A program made the position numbers and the translations under genes. The notes beneath the pieces are model-generated. The model worked only from the letters and a program-made list of their open reading frames with translations, searched no databases and was not told where the DNA came from. Shown here piece after piece: positions 43,821-53,400 of a DNA stretch of 64,000 bases. The stretch is from Nitrospira sp. Lineage in GTDB: Bacteria > Nitrospirota > Nitrospiria > Nitrospirales > Nitrospiraceae. The first letter of the stretch is position 1; every line of letters starts with the position of its first letter. The DNA lies in contig JACOEM010000007.1 of the NCBI GenBank assembly GCA_024998565.1, positions 124,001-188,000 of the forward strand, in the 5' to 3' direction.

Positions 43821-44048
43821 TCAGATGGCCTGCGCGTGTCGTATCTGTTGCTCGAGGGTGCCGAGCCAGTCTTCAAACGGCTGGTCGGCATCGACGATGA
43901 TTTCAAGTTTTCCATTCGGGAGTTTGCGGACCCGGCCCGGGGATTCCGGCGAAAGGGGAATTTCCACCCACTCGCGATTGAGTCCTAAGCCGTCTGTCAC
44001 ATCGAGAATCCGGCTGATCAGTTGAAACGAGACGACTTCGAGCGGCAC
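43821..44048 (-). CDS. Small hypothetical protein upstream of nucleotidyltransferase
   Basis: Protein of 75 residues with GTG start at 44048 behind GAGGGGG. Sequence is acidic and soluble (FQLISRILDVTDGLGLNREW, EDWLGTLEQQIRHAQ) with no known motif. It is 17 bases in front of the nucleotidyltransferase gene, and could be a partner or antitoxin-like companion, although no classical toxin-antitoxin signature is visible in either protein. Confidence 0.65.
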   Translation of the reverse strand: MPLEVVSFQLISRILDVTDGLGLNREWVEIPLSPESPGRVRKLPNGKLEIIVDADQPFEDWLGTLEQQIRHAQAI

Positions 44049-44121
44049 GCATCCCCCTCTGGTGTATTTACGGTGGAGGCATTTTATGAGGGGGCAGGCG
44101 GACTGTCAATGTGAGGATGGA

Positions 44122-45213
44122 CTAGTGATCGAGTACACGTGCGATTTTCCCGGCGGCTTGTTCGATCGCTTCGGCTGGTATGTCGAGGTGCGTGACGGCG
44201 CGACAGCTGCGGGTACCGACGGCGTTGAGCAACAGGCCATGCGGTTTCAGTGCCGCAACGAATTCCTTCGCCGACCACTTCTCACTGATCACGTCGAAGA
44301 ACAGAATGTTGGTATCCACGGTTTCGGGATCGATCGAGATCCCGGGCATCTGTTGCAGCCGCGCCGCGAGTTGTCGCGCATGGGCATGATCGTCCGCGAG
44401 TCGATGAATATGATGTTCCAATGCATAGAGTCCTGCTGCCGCCAGGATCCCGGCCTGGCGCATGGCCCCTCCATACATGCGACGGAACCGGCGGATTCGC
44501 TCCAAGAGCAGGGAGTCGTCGGTGGCAATCAATGAGCCGGCCGGCGCGCCGAGTCCCTTCGAGAGGCAGAAGGTCACCGTGTCAAAGTGCTGCGCATACT
44601 CGGCTGCGGACACTCCCGAGGCCACGACCGCATTGAACAAGCGGGCCCCGTCCAGGTGCATGGGAAGCCTGTGGGCGGAAGCCACTTCGCGGATGGCCCG
44701 GATCGTCGCGAGTGGGTACACGGTGCCGCCTCCGGCATTGTGGGTATTTTCGAGACAGATGAGTGCGCTCTGAATACTGTATGGATCTTTGGGGCGAATA
44801 GCGGCCTCGACCTGTTCCGCCGTCATGAGTCCTCGCCTGCCGGCGACCCAATGGAGCTGCACCCCGGCCAGTGCCGCCGCCGCACCCAGTTCGTAGCGGA
44901 CGATGTGGGAGGTGCCTTCGACAATGACTTCGCATCCCGGTTCCGTCTGGGCACGAAGGCAGAGTTGGTTTCCGGCGGTGCCGGATGGAACGAAGAGCGC
45001 GGCTCGTTTGCCGACCAGCGCGGCCCCGACTTCCTGGAGCCGGTTGACGGTTGGGTCTTCTCCATAGACATCGTCACCCACCTCCGCCCGGGCCATGGCG
45101 TCGCGCATGGCCGCAGAGGGCTTCGTGACCGTATCGCTCCGGAGATCGATGATGGGTTCACGTGTGTTTGACACGGGGGCACTTGCTCTCGACTGATGGT
45201 GGTCGCGCGGCAT
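44122..45213 (-). CDS. ltaE: Low-specificity L-threonine aldolase
   Basis: PLP enzyme of 363 residues that cleaves L-threonine or L-allo-threonine to glycine and acetaldehyde. It begins IIDLRSDTVTKPSAAMRDAM, then VGDDVYGEDPTVNRLQ, the PLP-phosphate region VPSGTAGNQL, LENTHNAGGGTVYP, the Asp-His pair of MHLDGARLFNA, and the Schiff-base lysine in CLSKGLGAPAGS. Length and all landmarks are normal. The exact start is uncertain (ATG 45213 or GTG 45171); no good ribosome binding site marks either. Confidence 0.95.
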   Translation of the reverse strand: MPRDHHQSRASAPVSNTREPIIDLRSDTVTKPSAAMRDAMARAEVGDDVYGEDPTVNRLQEVGAALVGKRAALFVPSGTAGNQLCLRAQTEPGCEVIVEGTSHIVRYELGAAAALAGVQLHWVAGRRGLMTAEQVEAAIRPKDPYSIQSALICLENTHNAGGGTVYPLATIRAIREVASAHRLPMHLDGARLFNAVVASGVSAAEYAQHFDTVTFCLSKGLGAPAGSLIATDDSLLLERIRRFRRMYGGAMRQAGILAAAGLYALEHHIHRLADDHAHARQLAARLQQMPGISIDPETVDTNILFFDVISEKWSAKEFVAALKPHGLLLNAVGTRSCRAVTHLDIPAEAIEQAAGKIARVLDH

Positions 45214-45277
45214 TCTAGCAAATTTTCTGCTTGCCGGGGATGGCCGGCCTGCTACACTGGACCCTCCCCGGAGATGT

Positions 45278-46576
45278 ATGGAGAGATTGCGCCGTTCAGT
45301 CGCCCGGTTCGTTCAGGCGGAGCCGCAGGAAATCTGGCCGCTGGCCTGGTCGTTCGGGTATTTTTTCTGCCTCCTCTGCGGCTATTACATCCTTCGGCCG
45401 GTGCGCGATGAAATGGCGATTCAGGGCGGCGTGCACAATCTGCCCTGGATGATGACCGGAACCTTTCTGACGCTGTTGGCCGTCACCCCGCTGTTCGGTT
45501 GGTTGTCGGCCCGCTATTCCCGCTATCGATTGCTGCTCGCGGTCTATCTGTTCTTCATCGCCAATCTGGTCGGCCTGTATCTGCTGATGAGCGGCCGGCA
45601 GTACATCGAATGGGTGGCCCGCGGGTTTTTTGTGTGGCTTTCGGTGTTCAACCTGTTCGTGGTGTCGGTGTTCTGGAGTTTCATGGCCGATCTGTTTACG
45701 CCGGCTCAGGGTGCGCGGCTCTTCGGCGTGATTGCCGCCGGAGGAAGCACCGGTGCCTTGTTCGGCCCCCTATTCACGACAGGACTGACCTATCTCTTCC
45801 CGGTTCCCGTGCTGATGTTGGTCTCGGCGCTCTTCCTGTTGGCCTGCATCGGGTGCATTTACAAGCTGGAGGCCTGGAGTCGTGGCCGGACGGTGTCTCA
45901 CCGGGAGAACAGCGGGGAACCGTTGGGCGGTGGGTTCCTGGCCGGTATTCGACTGGTGTGGTCCTCGCCCTATCTGCTGGGGATCTGCGGCTACCTCATC
46001 TTCCTGACCATGACGGCGACGTTCCTGTACTTCGAGCAGGTCCGGCTGGTGGCCGAGCACTTCGATACGCCGGAAGCTAGGACGCGCCTCTTCTCGACGC
46101 TGGATTTCGCGACGAATGTGCTCACCTGGCTGACGCAACTGTTCATTACGAATCGTGTGGTGGCCCGGTACGGCCTGGTGGCCTCGCTGCTGTTCCTGCC
46201 GGTCGTCAGTCTGATCGGGTTTCTCGGCATCGCCCTGTGGCAGGGGCTCGTCGTGTATGTAAGTTTTTCCGTGCTGCGCCGGGTGGGGGAATATGCCCTC
46301 TCCAAACCCGCCCGCGAAGTGCTCTTCACGGTCGTGAGTCGCGAAGAGAAATACAAAGCGAAGAATTTCATCGACACGGCCATTTCGCGCGCCGGGGATG
46401 CGTCCACTGGCTGGCTGGTATCCGGCATCAAGGCGCTCGGCGTGACCACGGGGCAGATTTCATGGGTCCTGGTTCCGCTCATGCTGCTCTGGGCCTGGCT
46501 CGGCCGCTGGCTTGCCTGGCAGCAACGCGCACGGCTGCGAACCGGTCAGGTTCCTCCCGGTCCTTCGGTCGAGTGA
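45278..46576 (+). CDS. MFS-type transporter resembling NTP/NDP exchangers
   Basis: Membrane protein of 432 residues with about 12 hydrophobic helices. The N-terminal motif GYYILRPVRDEMAI is like the YYxLRPxRD of ATP:ADP antiporters and related exchangers, though the protein is shorter than plastid/parasite forms (about 500 residues), and I see the MFS-type loop FGWLSARYSRYRLL. The start is preceded by GGAG four bases upstream. Located alone between threonine aldolase (divergent) and the proA-like gene. Transport substrate unknown; nucleotide exchange would be surprising in a free-living organism. Confidence 0.8.
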   Translation: MERLRRSVARFVQAEPQEIWPLAWSFGYFFCLLCGYYILRPVRDEMAIQGGVHNLPWMMTGTFLTLLAVTPLFGWLSARYSRYRLLLAVYLFFIANLVGLYLLMSGRQYIEWVARGFFVWLSVFNLFVVSVFWSFMADLFTPAQGARLFGVIAAGGSTGALFGPLFTTGLTYLFPVPVLMLVSALFLLACIGCIYKLEAWSRGRTVSHRENSGEPLGGGFLAGIRLVWSSPYLLGICGYLIFLTMTATFLYFEQVRLVAEHFDTPEARTRLFSTLDFATNVLTWLTQLFITNRVVARYGLVASLLFLPVVSLIGFLGIALWQGLVVYVSFSVLRRVGEYALSKPAREVLFTVVSREEKYKAKNFIDTAISRAGDASTGWLVSGIKALGVTTGQISWVLVPLMLLWAWLGRWLAWQQRARLRTGQVPPGPSVE

Positions 46577-46602
46577 CGGAGCCTCCGTGGGCTCGTCCGT
46601 CT

Positions 46603-46632
46603 TTGACTCACAAAAAAATCGCATGGTATAGT
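46603..46632 (+). promoter_or_regulatory. Candidate sigma-70 promoter of the proA-like gene
   Basis: TTGACT (46603-46608), an 18-base spacer with seven consecutive A's, and TATAGT (46627-46632). It faces the proA-like gene 310 bases away, so the transcript would carry the MITE-like repeat in its leader. Confidence 0.5.
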
Positions 46633-46687
46633 CCTGCGCGACGCAGTGACCATTTTCTGATCTGCTGATGCGGCGGCCGATTGCCCG

Positions 46688-46896
46688 CTAAGCAGGCTGC
46701 GGAAAAACCTGGTTGTTGCGCAATAGCTTATGATCAATTCATGCGCCGTGTCGGGATCAGAATCACCCGCAGGATGCGCAAAAAGGCTGTTCAGCAAGGC
46801 CGCAGCGAGCGAAGGGGCGAATCGTACTCCTGCAGGAGGGTGAGCCGCGAAGCGATGCGAGAACGCTGCTGGCGGACTTTTTCCGCATCCTGTTAG
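46688..46896. repeat. MITE-like palindromic intergenic repeat
   Basis: About 209 bases bounded by nearly identical inverted ends: CTAAGCAGGCTGCGGAAAA at the left and the complement of TTTTTCCGCATCCTGTTAG at the right (18 matches with one gap). A third copy of the end motif, GCAGGATGCGCAAAAA, lies inside at 46769 in the left-end orientation. The centre contains a perfect 12-bp palindrome CTCCTGCAGGAG (46827-46838) and further GCGAAGCG/GCGAGCGAAG words. It holds no open frame of note and no target-site duplication I can see. I recall a similar repeat in Nitrospira intergenic regions; that is memory and not checked. Confidence 0.7.
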
Positions 46897-46942
46897 AACA
46901 TCACCGAATCCGCCGGGTATTAAGTCAAAAGATAGGAACACC

Positions 46943-48307
46943 ATGGTTGAAGTTCCCGTTAAGCTCTATCTCGATAAACTATTGAAATTAGCTCGTGAAG
47001 CCGTGCGTCCATTTTCCCTCATGACCGGTCCGTCCAGAGACAAGGCCTTGCGCGGAATGGCGGCCGCGATCGCGGAGGCAGAGGAGGACATTCTTGCCGC
47101 CAATGAGAAGGATGTGGACGCAGTCGGGAAGTCCATGACGGGGTATGAGAACCGGGAACGGGTGCGGGACGCGGTCGCGCGGGTTCGTATGACGGTCGAT
47201 GACGTCAAGGCCATGGTGGACCGGTTGCACCGGATCGCCGACCTGCCGGATCCGCTCGGTGAGGTGTTGGGACGTCACGATGAGCCCAATGGACTCCAAG
47301 TCAGTCGTGTCCGTGTGCCGATCGGGGTGATCGGCATCGTGTCGGAACTGTCGCCGCTCGAAACGATCGACGCATTGGCGCTCTGCCTGAAGTCCGGTAA
47401 CGTCTGTGTGTTCCGCGGTTCTCCGGATTGGACGCTGACGCAACAGACTATTGCCGCCTGTCTCTCGAAGGTCGCCGCAGAAGCCGGGATCCCTTCCGGA
47501 GCCTGTACGATCATCGAACGCCCGGAGAAGGAAGCGGCGCTGGAGCTGATCAAGTCCGGCAAGGCATTGGACGCCATCATTCCTCGCGGCGGCGCAGGGC
47601 TTCGTAAGGTGGTGCAGGAGCAGGCCAAGATGCCGATCCTGTGTCACGACGGGGGAATCACCCACGTGTACATCGACGGCGACGTCGACATCCCCTTGGC
47701 CCAAAATATCGTGGTGAATTCCAAAGTGCAGGAACCGTCGGCCGCCAATTCGTTGGATACGTTGCTGGTTCATCAAGGCATCGCCAGGCCGCTCTTGTCG
47801 GCGCTGATTCTGCGATTGCTCGACGAATTTAAGATCGACGTGCTGGGCTGTCCGAAGACCGTGGCGCTCATGGGCCAGATGCTCATGACCGGACACAAGG
47901 CCGTCAAACCGGCGCAGGATGCAGATTGGAATCGGCAGTTTCAAGGTCCGACCATGGCGATCAAAATGGTCCCGGGCTTCGACGACGCATTGGCCCACAT
48001 TGCGCAGCATGGCCCGAGTCACACCTGCGTCATCGCGACGAAATCGTATGAGTCCGCCATGCGCTTCACCAAAGAAGTTGATGCCGGTTCGGTCCTGGTC
48101 AATGCCTCGTCGCGTCTGAATGCCGGCGACAGTTTGGGATTTGGCGCCGATGTCGGATTGAGTTCCACGCGTCACCATGCGCGAGGCCCGATCGGGCTGA
48201 CACAGCTCACCTGTGAAAAGTATGTCGTCTTCGGCAGCGGTCAGCTCCGGCACCCCCACCCGGTACCGCTGGCTTACGAAGACGCGATCATGCTCAAGAG
48301 GCCGTAA
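46943..48307 (+). CDS. ProA-family protein lacking the catalytic cysteine
   Basis: Homologue (454 residues, normal length about 415-440) of gamma-glutamyl phosphate reductase of proline synthesis. The fold-defining parts are kept: LPDPLGEVL, LCLKSGNVCVFRGS, IIPRGGAGLRKVVQE, HVYIDGDVDI, NASSRLNAGDSLGFG, RHHARGPIGLTQL, KYVVFGSGQLR. Yet the active-site segment, normally QRPxVCNAxETLL, reads QEPSAANSLDTLL: Ala268 stands where the catalytic Cys should be. The substrate/cofactor loop YESRPNVT is also altered to SELSPLET. It may have lost dehydrogenase activity and serve another role; do not read it as evidence for proline synthesis. Classical ProA may exist elsewhere. A methyltransferase gene follows closely. 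Confidence 0.85.
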   Translation: MVEVPVKLYLDKLLKLAREAVRPFSLMTGPSRDKALRGMAAAIAEAEEDILAANEKDVDAVGKSMTGYENRERVRDAVARVRMTVDDVKAMVDRLHRIADLPDPLGEVLGRHDEPNGLQVSRVRVPIGVIGIVSELSPLETIDALALCLKSGNVCVFRGSPDWTLTQQTIAACLSKVAAEAGIPSGACTIIERPEKEAALELIKSGKALDAIIPRGGAGLRKVVQEQAKMPILCHDGGITHVYIDGDVDIPLAQNIVVNSKVQEPSAANSLDTLLVHQGIARPLLSALILRLLDEFKIDVLGCPKTVALMGQMLMTGHKAVKPAQDADWNRQFQGPTMAIKMVPGFDDALAHIAQHGPSHTCVIATKSYESAMRFTKEVDAGSVLVNASSRLNAGDSLGFGADVGLSSTRHHARGPIGLTQLTCEKYVVFGSGQLRHPHPVPLAYEDAIMLKRP

Positions 48308-48344
48308 CGCGAGTATCGTGAACGTCTCTCGTGAAGAGGACCCG

Positions 48345-49571
48345 GTGGCCGGCGACACGAATGACGAGATACGAGCGAACCTGCGCGAGCACTTAGCCTG
48401 GTGGGGACTTCGGCACGTCGAATCCGATGCGGCCTACTTTGCCTGGCAGCGAGACGTGTTCTCCCCGCAAGAGCTCGCTGCACTTCACCGGCACATCGAA
48501 GCCAAACGGCAGGCCACAGACGGTTCTGCTGCTGAAATTGCGTTCTACGATCTGACCGCTCAGCCCCGCTCCGTTCCCGCGCTCTACAGCCAGCGGTATG
48601 AATATTATCTGGAGGTCGGCGCTCGGGTAGCCGGGCATCTCGGCGATGCCTTGACCATTCTCGATGTCGGCTGCGGCATCGGTATCCTGACGACTTTTTA
48701 CGCCAAACGGTGCTGGGCATCGACCATTGTCGGTATCGACCGCTCGCCGGCCTCCATTGACCTTGCCCGGCAGCGGGCGCAGGACCTGGGGCTGACCAAT
48801 GTGCGCTTCGAATGCTGTGATCTGGATCAACAGGATCCTGCCGGACGTTTTGACCTGATCGTTGCCACCCATACGTTGCTGCAAGCTGAGCAGGAGCCGG
48901 GCCTGCCCAGTTGCGACTGGAGCACGTTCGCGCGATCAGCAGATGCGCAGGCTCAGCGAGGATTTGAACAACGGACCGGCCTGGACGCCAGGCTGGATCG
49001 ACTTCGTGCCGGCCTGACTCCGGCCGGCCGCATGGTGGTCTTCGAAAAAGCCAGACAACTCGCCCGTCGCGTTCCATTTCAGCGCGCACTTGCCGCTCGC
49101 GGCCTGCGCTTGCTCGCGCCGCCGGAGCCGGTGCGCTATCGATCGGTGGAGGAGGTCACGGACGACGGTCCCTTGTATGTAATGGGAGCCGTTCCCCGGG
49201 AGCAGGCATGCGGGTGGGATGAATCGCCGGAAGCGGATGGACCGCCGCCGCTCGATGTGGACTCGCTCCGCTCCGTTCGGGCGCAAGGCGACCAGCCGCT
49301 GTATGAAAATCATCAGACTTCGGCGGAACAGGGATGGCGCTCATTGCCGGCGAAACAGGTGACCGCTCAGGTCACCAGGACAGAGCCGGATGGCCGGCAG
49401 TTGCATGTCGAATGGGGGCGGGCAGGAGCATTCGTGTATCTGTATTGCGCCAACACCTTCGACCAGCGTCAATTGGTCCTGATTGAGCCGGCCCGCGCTG
49501 CCGTGTTGGAGACCTACTATCGGGAAATCACCAGGGAACAGCCGGTCGGCGGGAAGGAGCTCTTGCGATGA
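48345..49571 (+). CDS. Class I SAM-dependent methyltransferase with extra C-terminal domain
   Basis: Protein of 408 residues. GTG at 48345 is chosen because AGAGGA lies just before it; the frame is open from further upstream and GTG 48318 is an alternative. Motif I is ILDVGCGIGILTTFYAKR, motif II IVGIDRSPAS, and FDLIVATHTLL is motif IV. The last about 170 residues form a domain I do not recognise, with VTRTEPDGRQLHVEWGR. Its stop codon overlaps the start of the sugar-nucleotidyltransferase gene (ATGA), so the two are translationally coupled and probably act together on a sugar-containing molecule. Confidence 0.82.
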   Translation: MAGDTNDEIRANLREHLAWWGLRHVESDAAYFAWQRDVFSPQELAALHRHIEAKRQATDGSAAEIAFYDLTAQPRSVPALYSQRYEYYLEVGARVAGHLGDALTILDVGCGIGILTTFYAKRCWASTIVGIDRSPASIDLARQRAQDLGLTNVRFECCDLDQQDPAGRFDLIVATHTLLQAEQEPGLPSCDWSTFARSADAQAQRGFEQRTGLDARLDRLRAGLTPAGRMVVFEKARQLARRVPFQRALAARGLRLLAPPEPVRYRSVEEVTDDGPLYVMGAVPREQACGWDESPEADGPPPLDVDSLRSVRAQGDQPLYENHQTSAEQGWRSLPAKQVTAQVTRTEPDGRQLHVEWGRAGAFVYLYCANTFDQRQLVLIEPARAAVLETYYREITREQPVGGKELLR

Positions 49572-50419
49572 CCTCGGCAACCAACCGGCCTGATTCTTCT
49601 TCCTCGACCGTACAGGAAGTGGTGGGGCTGGTGCCCGCCGCCGGGCTGGCGAAACGTCTACAACCCTTCCCCTGCAGCAAGGAGGTCTACCCGGTCGGCT
49701 TCGTGTTGGATCAGCAAACCGGGAGGCCTCGTCCGAAAGTCGCGGCGCATTATCTGTTGGAGAAGTTCAGCGCTGCCGGGATTACAAAGGCCTATCTGGT
49801 GATTCGAGACGGCAAATGGGACATTCCGAATTACTTTCGCGAGGGCGGAGTGGTGGGGTTGTCGCTCGCCTACATCGTGATCGCCGGCTCGCTGGGACCG
49901 CCGGATACCATCGACCGCGCCTATCCCTTTCTGGAACGGAAGCGTGTGGCGTTCGGCTTTCCCGATATTCTCTTCGGCCCGGACGATGCCTATCGGCAGC
50001 TGATCGCGGCGCAAGCGCGAACCGGAGCGGATGTGGTCTTGGGGCTGCATCGGGTGTATGACCATCGCGTCTGGGACATGGTGGATTGCGACGCCGACGG
50101 CCTCGTGCGGAACATCGTGATGAAACCGGTGACGACGACGTTGACGTACGGCTGGTGCTGCGCGGTCTGGACGCCGGCTTTCTCGGACTTTCTCCACCGC
50201 TTTCTGCGTGCAGAGGAGACTCACCGCAATTTGGCGCAATTGGCCAATACCGCCCATGATCTGGGCGGGGATTTAGCCGTAGGGGTGGTACTGCAGGCCG
50301 CTTTGAAAGCGGGGCTGTTGTTGCAGAGCGTGATCTTCCCTCACGATACCTACATCGATATCGGCACGCCGGAAGATCTTGCCAAAGCGGTGCGCCAGTT
50401 CAACCCGCCCGAACAATAA
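49568..50419 (+). CDS. NDP-sugar nucleotidyltransferase-like protein
   Basis: Protein of 283 residues with the nucleotide-sugar pyrophosphorylase signature GLVPAAGLAKRLQPFPCSKEVYPVG (compare GxGxRLxPxTxxxPK; here SKEVYPV supplies the lysine), then a Rossmann-like core with VAAHYLLEKFSAAGI, FGFPDILFGPDDAYR, ADVVLGLHRV and DTYIDIGTPEDL. The typical Asp-rich product-binding loop (GDN) is replaced by FGFPDI, so the reaction may be unusual. It is coupled to the methyltransferase before it, suggesting modification of a surface or storage sugar. It converges with the CHAT-hydrolase gene. Confidence 0.82.
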   Translation: MTSATNRPDSSSSTVQEVVGLVPAAGLAKRLQPFPCSKEVYPVGFVLDQQTGRPRPKVAAHYLLEKFSAAGITKAYLVIRDGKWDIPNYFREGGVVGLSLAYIVIAGSLGPPDTIDRAYPFLERKRVAFGFPDILFGPDDAYRQLIAAQARTGADVVLGLHRVYDHRVWDMVDCDADGLVRNIVMKPVTTTLTYGWCCAVWTPAFSDFLHRFLRAEETHRNLAQLANTAHDLGGDLAVGVVLQAALKAGLLLQSVIFPHDTYIDIGTPEDLAKAVRQFNPPEQ

Positions 50420-50428
50420 CTGTGACAC

Positions 50429-53400
50429 TTACGGATAGGCCGCCAGGAGCCGCTCGGCGATGCTGAGGCGTTCCTGATCCTCCTGCTTCTTGCACTGTCG
50501 CCGACAAGCCGCGCAGAACCGCAGGCGACCGGCAATCGAGCGGATGTCGCGCTCCCTGTTGTAAAAAAACGGGCAGTCGGCCGGTCCCACGCCGGGGAGA
50601 TGGGGGATGAGGTCCGCCACCACGGCAGCCGCCAGGTGGGCCATCATCCGTTCGACCGTAAATTCAGGACCCGTCAACTGGTCGAGCAGGTCGAACGTGG
50701 ACACGATGGAGAGACGCTCGCCCTTTCCCGGTTCGAGCGGCCAATAGTAGAGATTTTTCTTCTTCCCGCTCTTGAGTGGGAAGTTGATCATGCAGACAAG
50801 CCGGTCCAGGCCCAGTTCTCGTGGCTTGTTGTTCAGCCGCTCATAGAGGGTTTCGGCGACCACGTAGGCCTGATCTTCGTCCTGTTCACGCCGCCAGGTG
50901 CCGATCGGCGCAGGGAACGAGACGGTTTCAAAGGAATAGACATCCTGCATTTTTGTCAGACGATCGCAAATCTCGGGGAGGTGGGGAATCATGCGATGCG
51001 CGTTCCACATGCCGATCTTGATCCGGTCCTGCATGGCGCGTCTGCGCTGTCGTTCCGAGGCGGTACGGGTGCGTTCATACTCGGCGGCCGGTCTGGGAAC
51101 ACAAATGCGCTGGGCCGGGTTACGCGCAAACACGACCGGCACGGCCCAATCGATGGCTTCTCCGGAAATCGAATAATTGACCGCCACCCGCGCTTCACGC
51201 GCCGCATCGCCGATGGACTGGCCCATGGCCAGCGCCCAATAGAAGTGACGGGAAAAAGATGTCGCCGACACGTCCAGCACAGGATATTGGTTGGCGACGA
51301 CGGCCGGGACACCGCCGGCGATCAGGGCCTGCGCCACCCCGCGGCTGAAGTCTTCGCGCCCCCCCTGTCCGGTCTCGCAGGCGTTCAGACACACCAGACG
51401 AATGCCGCGCCGGCACACGATCTGCCGGAGCGTGGTTGAATCCAGTTCATGCACGCCGCCGTCGGCATTTTCAAAGAGGAGATAACCGCAATCGTCCTGC
51501 TCCCGATATTCGCCATGTCCGATGAAGTGCAGGATGTCGAACGGCGCGGCGGCGCCTTCGAGCGTTCGATGTAACAGCTCAGGCGTGGCATCGAGCAGGA
51601 GTTCCACGTCCGCCAGTTTCGCGTCGAGAAGGCGCCGGAATCCGCTGCGAATCACGTCTGTTTCTTCCTCGACGGACAAGGCACCCAATCCCAACGGCTG
51701 TGCGACGACCACCAGGATGCGCATAGGGCCGGTTCGAGCCGGTATGCGTTCGGCGGGAATGGATGTGAGCACGTTGCGTGTGAAATTCACCTCCTCGAGC
51801 GCCAGGAAGGTTCTGCGATCGGGATCGTAGATGAATTCCCACGCCTGTCTGGCGAGCCAATGATTGTCCGAAGTAAAGATCAGGTTGAGCCGTTGCGTGA
51901 CCTGTTCAGACCGGGCGGCATCGTAGAGACGGCGGACCTGGTCAGGAAAGAGCGTATTGAACAATGCGCCGCCGAATTGCTGGAGGTCTTTCTCGCCGGG
52001 CAGTTGAGGATAGCGCGGATCGCCGTCGATGTAGCCGTGGATGTGCTGTTGCATGGCATCGATGTCTTGCCACTGCGTCGATGTCTGTTCATTCTTGGCG
52101 CGGCCTGTGCCTGTCCGTTTGCCCGTCCCGATGTGCACGGTCTCCATCACCCGCGCATTGCGGAAGGTGGCGATGAGCGTCGCGACCGCATCACGCGGGT
52201 CCGGATCGATGAGGGCGAGTTGGAACACGTCGTCAGGCTCGGGGCTCTGCGTCAGGGATACAAGCGGCGGAACTGCCTTGAAGGCAGGAATCGCAGCCAC
52301 AGCCGGGGAAATTATCGCCGGTTGCTGAAGTGCAGGACCGGCCGCGATGGTGGGCCGCGCTTCGGTGCGAACGGCGCCCCGCCGCTTGCCGGATGGCAGG
52401 TCGTGCTCGATGTCGATCGGTGCGGCAGGCTGGGCCTCCCCGCGCAGGGCGCGGACCAAAAAGTCTACCGTACCCGGATCGTCGAAGAAGTTCACATGGT
52501 TCACCGCCTTCTGCTGCGTCAGGTTTCCACCTAATCCAAAGCAGCCGACGCGGGTGCCTGGAATCGTCACCGTCCCACCACTTCCGACGTCCACCCGCCA
52601 GCCGCCTTCGGTCGGCACGACCAGATCGTTTGCCGTCGGAAAGAATAAGTCGGCTCCCGCATCGATGATTCGCTGCAGCACCCCCGCGTCCGGTTCGTAA
52701 TTGGCGACCAGAGCCGAGTAGGCCTCGTTGGGAGGGTTGGGGGTGGCCTGCAACGCCTGGATGATGTCACCCTTATTGTCCATCGAGGCCAGGCCCGGTA
52801 ATCCGCCCACGAGGCGACGCGCGATCCAGGACAGGGCTTCGCTGACAAATTCGACGCCGGTGGTGAACGGATTGTCGGGAAATAATTCCAGGACGTTGGA
52901 TAACCAGCTGGTGTACTGGGTGACATGGTCTGGTGAAGCCAGGGGGGTGCCTTCATTCGGGCTGGCAACCAGCACGGCACGGCCGATCACGAATCGGTCC
53001 GCCAGCGAGCCGAACAGCTCTCGACGCTCCACCAAATGCCGCAGGACCAGGCCTCCGCGCGAATGGGTGATCACGTCGAAGGTCGTCGGGCGGGAGGGGA
53101 GCGCTTCCAGCAGCATCTGTACGTTTTCTTGCGGTGTGCGACTCAGGGTGAAGTGATCAAATCCATAGATGCGATTGCCATACACCGGCTGTAGTTCTTC
53201 AAAGAAAGTCCTGCCGTTGCTGCCCCGGGTTTGCGCCAGCGAGCGAAAGGCTGCTTTGGTGCTGGAAAAGGTCCCGTGGATGAACAAAAGATTCCGCTCC
53301 GATGCGCTTAACGTCTGGACGTCTGCAGCAGGCAGGCTCGGTTCTCCGCCGAGACCGTCGGCAGTTATGGACAGCCATCCCTCCCGTTGTTTTTTCAGTT

